Of a stretch of DNA of 17,922 nt, positions 1 to 5,143 are shown piece after piece; the stretch's first letter is position 1; each line of letters begins with the position of its first letter. The translations under genes were made by a program, and so were the position numbers. The notes below the pieces were generated by a model that was not told the origin of the DNA, searched no databases, and saw nothing but the letters and a program-made list of their open reading frames with translations. This stretch comes from Bacteriovoracaceae bacterium (GTDB lineage Bacteria > Bdellovibrionota > Bacteriovoracia > Bacteriovoracales > Bacteriovoracaceae), in assembly GCA_018060635.1 (NCBI GenBank), contig JAGOVR010000018.1, positions 1 to 17,922 of the forward strand, read 5' to 3'.

Positions 1-898
1 TTATATTCTCATTCTTCCTGCTTGGGGAATTGTTTCTGATTTGTTGTCTTTCTTTTCTAGAAAGCCTGCTTTTGGTTATAAAGCTACAGCACTAGCTATG
101 ACCACAATCACTGTTTTATCCACACTGGTTTATGGTCATCATATGTTTACCACTCAGATGAGTCCGCTCCTCACACAAACATTTATGACTCTTACCATGA
201 CCATTTCAATTCCTTCCGCTATTTTCTTTGCAAACTGGTTAGGAACAATTTGGAGAGGATCTATTCGTTTTGATTCTCCTATGCTTTTTTCTCTTGGCGT
301 CGTTTTTGTTTTTGGTTTAGGAGGACTGACAGGACTTTATTTGGGAACAGTTTCTACAGATATTTATCTGCATGATACTTATTTTGTAGTAGGGCATTTT
401 CATTACACCATGGCCGCTTCAGTTCTTTTAGGTGGTTTTGCCGCTATTTATTTTTGGTTTCCCAAAATGTTTGGACGTATGATGAATGAGAGTTTAGCTA
501 AGTGGCATTTTTGGGGAACATTTTTAGGTCTTAATGGAGTATTCATGGGCATGATGATTTTAGGTCATGCAGGAATGCATCGTCGTATTTTTAATCCTTT
601 TGTATATGAGTTTTTACAAAAACTTATTCCTCTTAATATGTTTGTGACTTACTCTGCCATCTTTATGGGATTTTCTCAGATTTTCTTTTTGATTAATTTT
701 ATTCGTTCTATGAAGAGTGGTCCTGTGGCATCACCCAATCCTTGGGAAGTGGGCACATTAGAATGGACTATTCCTTCTCCTGCTCCTTATTACAATTTCA
801 AAGAAATTCCTACAGTGAAATGTGGGCCGCATGAACTAGGAAATCCTCAGATTAAAGATGGAAAAGATTTTCAGTATCAAACGGAAGAGATGGCTTAA
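1..898 (+). CDS. ctaD: Cytochrome c oxidase subunit I, C-terminal part (5' end outside window)
   Basis: This is the catalytic subunit of an aa3/caa3-type heme-copper terminal oxidase in the inner membrane, which reduces O2 to water and pumps protons. The open frame enters from the left edge (first whole codon at base 2), so the Met at base 41 is internal and not the start. The visible part opens with YILILPAWG. In the family this follows HPEV, so its first Tyr should be the active-site Tyr cross-linked to a CuB histidine. The CuB His-His pair (GHHM) is at bases 137-142. The HFH motif at 395-403 supplies the heme a3 and heme a ligands and follows the conserved LHDTYFVV. About seven hydrophobic helices remain, then a hydrophilic tail. 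The next gene starts 2 nt after the stop, so they are co-transcribed. Subunit II should lie upstream. Identification is very secure. Confidence 0.97.
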   Translation, partial: YILILPAWGIVSDLLSFFSRKPAFGYKATALAMTTITVLSTLVYGHHMFTTQMSPLLTQTFMTLTMTISIPSAIFFANWLGTIWRGSIRFDSPMLFSLGVVFVFGLGGLTGLYLGTVSTDIYLHDTYFVVGHFHYTMAASVLLGGFAAIYFWFPKMFGRMMNESLAKWHFWGTFLGLNGVFMGMMILGHAGMHRRIFNPFVYEFLQKLIPLNMFVTYSAIFMGFSQIFFLINFIRSMKSGPVASPNPWEVGTLEWTIPSPAPYYNFKEIPTVKCGPHELGNPQIKDGKDFQYQTEEMA

Positions 899-900
899 GT

Positions 901-1467
901 ATGAGAGTAGCAACTAAAAATGAAATCCAAAGTTCACTGGCCATGACAGTGGGACTTATTTCTTTTTCTATGCTTTTTGCTACGTTATTTATGGGCTATG
1001 CATGGTACCGTGCGGACTCTCTCATTTGGCCACCTCAAGGAATGCAAAAAATCTCTCCTCTTCTACCAACGTTAAGTACTTTATTTATTATTTTGAGTAG
1101 TTTTTGTCTTTGGAAATCCCGCATTTCTTTTTATAAGAAAAAAGAGCAAACAGCTAAAATTTTTTATAGTGCCACTTGGATTTTTGCATTAAGTTTTATT
1201 TTTTCTCAGAATTTTCTTTGGCAACACTTAAAAAAATTAGGAATCTATGCCTCTTCTGGAATTTTTGGATCCTTGTTATATGGATTTACATGGATTCATA
1301 TGGGGCATATAGCCTTAGGACTGTTAGGGCTTTTAAGCCTTATTTTTTTATTATTTAAAAGCCAAGAGCCTAATGTTTCATCTTCTCGTTTTTTAAATGT
1401 AGAAAAGTTTTGGCATTTTTTAGGGCTAGTTTGGGTGCTGATGTATGTTGGTCTTTTTTTATTTTAG
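901..1467 (+). CDS. ctaE: Cytochrome c oxidase subunit III
   Basis: This is subunit III of the heme-copper oxidase, an integral membrane protein without cofactors that stabilises the catalytic subunit and proton uptake. The 188-residue product has about five hydrophobic helices. This is the short bacterial form, lacking the first two helices of the ~260-residue mitochondrial type. The C-terminal FWHFLGLVWVLMYVGLFLF closely matches the family signature (YWHFVDxVW-like), and GFTWIHMGHIALGL corresponds to the conserved histidine-containing helix. The ATG at 901 follows the subunit I stop by 2 nt with only a weak upstream purine stretch, so translation is probably coupled. The gene sits between subunit I and a cytochrome c gene, as expected for a cox operon. 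Confidence 0.94.
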   Translation: MRVATKNEIQSSLAMTVGLISFSMLFATLFMGYAWYRADSLIWPPQGMQKISPLLPTLSTLFIILSSFCLWKSRISFYKKKEQTAKIFYSATWIFALSFIFSQNFLWQHLKKLGIYASSGIFGSLLYGFTWIHMGHIALGLLGLLSLIFLLFKSQEPNVSSSRFLNVEKFWHFLGLVWVLMYVGLFLF

Positions 1468-1476
1468 GAACATAAT

Positions 1477-2355
1477 ATGAAACCTTTTCTTTTTTTATTT
1501 TTAGTTACTCTTGTTGCTTGTCATGAACAAGCTTTTAAAGAAGGCAAGGAATTTGCTGGAAAAAATAAAGTTTCAGCACAGACACTTAATTTAGGTAAGA
1601 GTACTTACATGGAATACTGCGTTTCTTGTCACGGTGACAAAGGAGACGGAAAAGGTGTTGCGGCTAAGGGGATGGATCCTATCCCACGTGATTTTACTTT
1701 AGGCCTTTATAAATTTGGCCAAGTGCCCGCAGGAGAGCTTCCTCATGATGCTGATTTTTCAGCTATTATTAAGAAGGGACTACATGGTACGGCCATGCTT
1801 CCTTGGGATATTTCAGAGGAACGTATTCACGCTGTGACCCAATATATAAAAACTTTTGCTCCTAAAGTATGGGAAGCAAAAGAAGCTGTTTTAGGAGAGA
1901 GAATTATTCCTACTAAAGATCCCTATGGTTTAGCTCATAAAACAACTGCTATCGAAAAAGGTAAAGAAGTTTATCATGTGACGGCACAATGCACGACTTG
2001 TCATAGAGCTTTTATTCCAAAGAAAGAATTGTCTGCTTTATGGGAAAAAGTGAATAAAGAAAAGCTAACAGTTTTTGATCCTGCTCTTTACCTACCTAAA
2101 GTTCAAGATTCGGAATACGGTGTAAAAATTGTTCCTCCTGATTTTACATGGCATAACATTCGTTCTGCCAGCAGTGTAGAAGAGCTTTATGTTCGTATTG
2201 CTTCGGGTGTTTCGGGTAGTGGAATGCCTCCATGGAAAGGAACTATTGAAGATCATGAAATTTGGGCCACAGCTTATTATGTAAAATCTCTTATGGATCT
2301 GAAAGATAAACCTGAGCGTGCAGATTTTTTAAAAAGCATAGAACAGTCAGAATAG
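1477..2355 (+). CDS. Diheme c-type cytochrome lipoprotein of the cox operon
   Basis: The 292-residue protein begins with a lipoprotein signal ending in the lipobox L12-V-A-C15, so it is predicted to be secreted and acylated at Cys15. Two CxxCH heme c motifs are visible: C48-V-S-C-H52 and C172-T-T-C-H176. Each is followed by a likely axial methionine, M107 in TAMLPW and M250 in GSGMPPW. It therefore looks like two class I cytochrome c domains (about 35-130 and 155-275) joined by a linker. Its position inside the oxidase operon, 9 nt after subunit III, suggests it delivers electrons to the CuA site or forms part of a caa3-like complex; this role is inferred. The start at 1477 is preceded by an AGGAA ribosome binding site that overlaps the upstream stop. 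The exact subfamily was not determined. Confidence 0.9.
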   Translation: MKPFLFLFLVTLVACHEQAFKEGKEFAGKNKVSAQTLNLGKSTYMEYCVSCHGDKGDGKGVAAKGMDPIPRDFTLGLYKFGQVPAGELPHDADFSAIIKKGLHGTAMLPWDISEERIHAVTQYIKTFAPKVWEAKEAVLGERIIPTKDPYGLAHKTTAIEKGKEVYHVTAQCTTCHRAFIPKKELSALWEKVNKEKLTVFDPALYLPKVQDSEYGVKIVPPDFTWHNIRSASSVEELYVRIASGVSGSGMPPWKGTIEDHEIWATAYYVKSLMDLKDKPERADFLKSIEQSE

Positions 2356-2364
2356 GAATAAAAA

Positions 2365-3051
2365 ATGTCTGAGCAAGTTTTAGAAAATTTAAGAAAGGAT
2401 AGTTTTTTACAAAGATTAGTTGTGAAGAAGAAGTTTTGGCTTTTTTTTGTTTTTTTATTTTTTGCTTACCCTTTAATCCGTAGTTTTTATCGCACACTTC
2501 CTGCTCCACTCCCTGTTTTAGGCACAGTTCCCACTTTTAATTTTACCAATGAAAAAAATCAACCTTTTGGTTCGGAAAATTTAAAAGGCAAAGTTTATCT
2601 TGCTAGCTTTTTCTTTTTAAATTGTCCTTCTACTTGTCCTAAGATTTTAAAAACAGTGCAAACTATTCAAAGAAGAGTGCGTGGCTTGGGTGGAAATTTT
2701 ATGCTGGTAAGTTTTACCGTAGATCCAGAGCATGACATTCCAGAAAAACTTCAAAAAAGGGCCCATGAACTTCAGGCGGCTTCTCATGTATGGAGTTTTT
2801 TGACTTCGGATAAAGCTAGTATGCAATCCCTTTTAGTGGATGGATTTAAAGTTCCTATGGGTGAGAAGAGTATGGAGAGTCTTTATGATATTGCTCATAC
2901 TCAAAAGCTGGTTTTAGTAGATAGTAAAGGGCACATTCGTGGTTATTACGGCATTGAAACAGATGACATCAATAAGCTCATGATTGATGTGGGTTTGCTA
3001 GTGAATAGAGAATATTTTGAAAAGAATAATAAGGAGAAAGATCATGGATAA
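2365..3051 (+). CDS. SCO1/SenC family copper chaperone
   Basis: This is a membrane-anchored thioredoxin-fold protein that delivers copper to the CuA site of oxidase subunit II and/or keeps its cysteines reduced. The 228-residue product has one N-terminal hydrophobic anchor (about 24-41), placing the rest in the periplasm. The diagnostic copper-binding CxxxC is present as NCPSTCP (C87, C91), and the third ligand is likely H178 in YDIAHTQKLVLVD. SFTVDPEHD (about 116-124) is the conserved SCO segment after the third strand. It lies between the diheme cytochrome and subunit IV genes, and its last 8 bases overlap the next gene, so it belongs to the same operon. The family is certain. Whether it acts as a metallochaperone or a thiol reductase cannot be told from the sequence. 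Confidence 0.95.
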   Translation: MSEQVLENLRKDSFLQRLVVKKKFWLFFVFLFFAYPLIRSFYRTLPAPLPVLGTVPTFNFTNEKNQPFGSENLKGKVYLASFFFLNCPSTCPKILKTVQTIQRRVRGLGGNFMLVSFTVDPEHDIPEKLQKRAHELQAASHVWSFLTSDKASMQSLLVDGFKVPMGEKSMESLYDIAHTQKLVLVDSKGHIRGYYGIETDDINKLMIDVGLLVNREYFEKNNKEKDHG

Positions 3052-3331
3052 TCAAAGTCACAGTAAGAGTCATAAAAAAGAGTACTTTGTTATTTTTGGA
3101 ATTTTAACTATTCTTACTCTTGTTGAATTATGGATTCCTGCTCTTAAAAATTTATCTTCCTTTGCCAAAGCGTCTTCCTTAGTTTTTTTAGCTTGTGGTA
3201 AGGCTTTCTTAGTCGCTTACTTTTTTATGCATCTAAAAACAGAAACAAAAAATTTAAAATATATTGCCTTAGTTCCTCTTTCAGCTGTGCTTTATGCTGT
3301 AGCTTTGTGTTTGGAATCTATTTACCGTTAA
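3044..3331 (+). CDS. Cytochrome c oxidase subunit IV (prokaryotic COX4 type)
   Basis: This 95-residue small membrane subunit belongs to caa3/aa3 oxidases. It has three hydrophobic helices (about 13-31, 43-63 and 72-91), and VAYFFMHLK (57-65) matches the characteristic end of helix 2 in prokaryotic subunit IV. The frame is open further upstream, from 3017, but the ATG at 3044 is chosen because AAGGAG at 3031-3036 lies 7 nt before it. The gene then overlaps the SCO stop by 8 bases, consistent with translational coupling. Its role in the family is structural: assembly and stability of the CuB region. Confidence in the family is good despite the short length, because the motif and context agree. 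Confidence 0.88.
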   Translation: MDNQSHSKSHKKEYFVIFGILTILTLVELWIPALKNLSSFAKASSLVFLACGKAFLVAYFFMHLKTETKNLKYIALVPLSAVLYAVALCLESIYR

Positions 3332-3342
3332 AAAGGATTTTT

Positions 3343-3513
3343 ATGTCAGAAACATCACTTAAGACGTCTATTTTTCCTAATGACGAGACTCAGTTTCCTA
3401 AAGCGACTCATAAGAGCTATCCCACTTGGGCGTTGGTTGCAACTCTCATTATCATTTTTTTCATTTTCAAAAAGTTTATCTATCTTAAAGATGGAAAACG
3501 TCATAATAAATAA
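3343..3513 (+). CDS. Small single-helix membrane protein at the end of the cox operon
   Basis: This is a 56-residue hypothetical protein. The ATG at 3343 is preceded by AAGGA at 3333-3337 and lies 11 nt after the subunit IV stop, so it is very likely the last gene of the oxidase operon. A hydrophilic N-terminus (about 1-26) is followed by one hydrophobic helix (about 28-46, ALVATLIIIFFIF) and a short basic tail, KDGKRHNK. The basic tail after the helix suggests N-out/C-in topology. I recognise no family. By position and build it could be a small oxidase accessory subunit of the CcoQ or subunit IV-like kind, but the sequence has no diagnostic motif. The frame is open another 36 nt upstream, but no better start is visible there. 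Confidence 0.65.
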   Translation: MSETSLKTSIFPNDETQFPKATHKSYPTWALVATLIIIFFIFKKFIYLKDGKRHNK

Positions 3514-3543
3514 AGGTCTTAAGAAAATTTATTAATTCTAAAT

Positions 3544-3570
3544 ACTCCCTCTGTTTTTAACAGAGAGAGT
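3544..3570 (+). terminator. Stem-loop after the cox operon, possible terminator
   Basis: ACTC-C-CTCTGTT (3544-3555) pairs with AACAGAG-A-GAGT (3559-3570), giving 11 base pairs with one C/A mismatch and a TTT loop. It begins 30 nt after the last cox-operon stop and precedes the tRNA promoter, where a terminator is expected. No U-tract follows on the plus strand, so it is not a classical intrinsic terminator. It may protect the 3' end of the transcript or act with Rho. Confidence 0.4.
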
Positions 3571-3672
3571 GAAGAAGTATCATTTCTGTTTCCTTCAACC
3601 GCAAGATGCAAGCCGATTATGATAATGAAGGTAATCTATTGAAATATAAAAGAAAAAAAACCTGCTCTGCTG

Positions 3673-3701
3673 TTGACAGATACGCTGTTTTCCCATTATC
3701 T
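3673..3701 (+). promoter_or_regulatory. Sigma70-like promoter of the tRNA pair
   Basis: A perfect -35 TTGACA (3673-3678) is followed after exactly 17 nt by TTATCT (3696-3701; TATCTT one base later is the alternative register). The first tRNA base is about 20 nt downstream. The rest of 3571-3722 shows no gene. The near-consensus boxes fit a stable-RNA promoter. Confidence 0.65.
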
Positions 3702-3722
3702 TAGCTCTTCGCATTGTCATGA

Positions 3723-3798
3723 GGGGATGTAGCTCAGTTGGGAGAGCGTCTGATTTGCATTCAGAATGTCGCAGGTTCGATTCCTGTCATCTCCACCA
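3723..3798 (+). tRNA. tRNA-Ala (anticodon TGC)
   Basis: This 76-nt tRNA has a full cloverleaf. The acceptor stem GGGGATG (3723-3729) pairs with CATCTCC (3788-3794), with one G-T pair. The D-loop region is TAGCTCAGTTGGGAGAGC, the anticodon stem is TCTGA/TCAGA, and the loop carries TGC at 3756-3758. The T-arm contains GGTTCGATTCC. The discriminator A and an encoded CCA (3796-3798) complete it. It is transcribed with the following tRNA-Ile, 6 nt away, from the promoter at 3673-3701. No rRNA gene lies near it in the window, unlike the common placement in the 16S-23S spacer. Confidence 0.97.
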
Positions 3799-3804
3799 CT
3801 TTGC

Positions 3805-3881
3805 GGGACAGTAGCTCAGGTGGTTAGAGTACGTCCCTGATAAGGACGGGGTCGAAGGTTCGAGTCCTTCCTGTCCCACCA
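3805..3881 (+). tRNA. tRNA-Ile (anticodon GAT)
   Basis: This is a 77-nt cloverleaf. The acceptor stem GGGACAG (3805-3811) pairs perfectly with CTGTCCC (3871-3877), followed by discriminator A and encoded CCA (3879-3881). The anticodon arm is CGTCC-CTGATAA-GGACG with GAT at 3839-3841. The T-arm contains GGTTCGAGTCC. It lies 6 nt after tRNA-Ala and ends only 15 nt before the convergent lipoprotein stop, with no hairpin terminator between. A T-rich stretch (3882-3907) may help termination. Confidence 0.97.
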
Positions 3882-3896
3882 TTATTCAATTTAGTT

Positions 3897-4958
3897 TTAT
3901 TTTCTGCCAGCTGGGATAGTCTCAGCTTGTTTTGCAGCATCGGCTGTAGCTTGTTTTGCAGCATCAGCTTCAGCTTGTTTTGCGGCCGCATCAGCCGCTT
4001 GTTTCACAGCATTGTCTTCAATTTTTGCATCTGCCAGAGCTTTGGCTTCTGCATCTTTTTCGGCTGCAGTTTTAGTATCACTAGAGGTAGGACTTCTATT
4101 TTTATAAAGTGAATATTTATTGAGAAGTTCTTGATTAGTATTATCGATCAAGGCTTTTGTAGCGGTATCTTCAGTAGGATAAAAAATATTTTTTAGATAT
4201 CTTTTTAAATCTTGAGAGGCAGAAAGACCTTGATGGGCCTTTAAAGCCGCTTCTACAGAAGTACTGTCTATTTCAGTTTTGATCTCATCAAACGTTTCTT
4301 TCACAAAATCAGAAATAGAGGCAAACATCCCAGTTCTTACTGCATCTTCAGCCCTTACAATTTTTTGAGATATCTGTTCTCTCCATAAAGAGCTAGTGAT
4401 AGTGGTATCCACTCCAATAGGCACAATTTCTTCTTCTTTACTGGAAAAGTCGGGTACAATTGTTACGGCACGGTAACCACTATCAGTAGTAGATTCATTA
4501 AACTTCATAACGTGTATTTGTAAAATTTGTCCGTCCAATTGAGATTTGTCCACAATATCAAAGATATATTGACCATCCACAATAGGGGTAGCGCAAAGAA
4601 AAGATTCTTCATTGTCAGTATCGACTAGATAAAGAGCCGCATAGGGAGCAGAACTATCGGTAATGTTAGAAGCACAGAGAGAGGGAACACTGGATGCATT
4701 TAAGAGAGAGGGATCGGCAGTCGCAGACATCGTTTTGGCATATGCCCCAGGTATGATTAAATTCATAATCCATGTAACGCTACCAGAAATAGTTCCAGAG
4801 TCATCCAAAGGTGCAGAGTTTGATTCTTGATTATTACCAGGGGCAATTGTTTCGCTGTTAGATTCTCCACTACTTCCTCCGCAACCTTGTAGTTGCAGAG
4901 CTAGAAAAAAAATCACAAGTGTTTTAGCAGTGGCGAGCGAGAGATCGAATCTTTTCAT
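3897..4958 (-). CDS. Unrecognised lipoprotein with an Ala/Lys/Gln-rich repeat tail
   Basis: The 353-residue predicted lipoprotein has a basic N-terminus and hydrophobic stretch ending in the lipobox L23-Q-G-C26, followed by a Gly/Ser/Asn/Glu-rich linker (27-55). The ATG at 4958 is preferred over a TTG one codon upstream because GGAGG (4963-4967) lies 4 nt before it. The middle (about 55-170) looks like a beta-rich domain with two cysteines (C95, C122) that could form a disulfide. About 195-290 is helical and polar. The tail (about 297-346) is Ala/Lys/Asp/Gln-rich with 8-residue repeats of the type ADAAKQA(E/T), likely an extended helix. I recognise no family and assign no function. It is transcribed toward the tRNA pair and divergently from ftsK. 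Surface or periplasmic location on an outer-membrane anchor is inferred. Confidence 0.8.
   Translation of the reverse strand: MKRFDLSLATAKTLVIFFLALQLQGCGGSSGESNSETIAPGNNQESNSAPLDDSGTISGSVTWIMNLIIPGAYAKTMSATADPSLLNASSVPSLCASNITDSSAPYAALYLVDTDNEESFLCATPIVDGQYIFDIVDKSQLDGQILQIHVMKFNESTTDSGYRAVTIVPDFSSKEEEIVPIGVDTTITSSLWREQISQKIVRAEDAVRTGMFASISDFVKETFDEIKTEIDSTSVEAALKAHQGLSASQDLKRYLKNIFYPTEDTATKALIDNTNQELLNKYSLYKNRSPTSSDTKTAAEKDAEAKALADAKIEDNAVKQAADAAAKQAEADAAKQATADAAKQAETIPAGRK
3924..3995 (-). repeat. 24-bp repeats encoding the ADAAKQA(E/T) tail
   Basis: On the plus strand, two 24-bp units (3924-3947 and 3948-3971) begin AGCTTGTTTTGCAGCATC and differ at only a few positions. A third, diverged copy (from 3972) carries a 3-bp insertion and thus one extra alanine codon. 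Each unit equals eight codons, so the repeats keep frame. They lie inside the 3' end of the lipoprotein gene. Confidence 0.8.
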
Positions 4959-4975
4959 CAAGCCTCCATGAACTA

Positions 4976-5004
4976 AAGATAATTAAGGTTATTTTAGAAC
5001 TCAA
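4976..5004 (-). promoter_or_regulatory. Candidate sigma70-like promoter of the lipoprotein gene
   Basis: On the minus strand, TTGAGT (5004-4999) and TATCTT (4981-4976) are separated by 17 nt. Initiation would fall around 4969, just upstream of the GGAGG ribosome binding site, giving a very short leader. It is recognised only by similarity to consensus. Confidence 0.4.
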
Positions 5005-5105
5005 TCCAGTGAAGCAGATAAGTGATTACTTTTAGGTTGTTACAAGTTAAAAAAATTATTGAGAGTAGAGAAAAATGCCCTTTTTTTAAGTCATAACAGC
5101 TTGTC

Positions 5106-5134
5106 TTGCTATTATTTCCAAGGCCTTTTACAAT
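5106..5134 (+). promoter_or_regulatory. Candidate ftsK promoter with a hairpin over the -10 and ribosome binding site
   Basis: TTGCTA (5106-5111) and TACAAT (5129-5134) are 17 nt apart. The -10 box is the loop of a perfect inverted repeat, GCCTTT (5123-5128) / AAAGGC (5135-5140). The right arm contains the only Shine-Dalgarno-like sequence (AAAGG) before the ATG at 5144. If this promoter is used, the mRNA would start about 3 nt before the ATG and be nearly leaderless. Otherwise the true start is further upstream and the repeat would fold over the ribosome binding site. Confidence 0.3.
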
Positions 5135-5143
5135 AAAGGCTCT

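Noticed and set aside
41..898. A complete subunit I gene starting at the ATG at base 41
   Set aside because: The frame is open to the window edge and the upstream residues (YILILPAWG) are conserved oxidase sequence, so the gene is cut by the window.
3017..3331. A longer subunit IV of 104 residues
   Set aside because: The extra N-terminal residues are read from the end of the SCO gene. A perfectly spaced AAGGAG supports the ATG at 3044.
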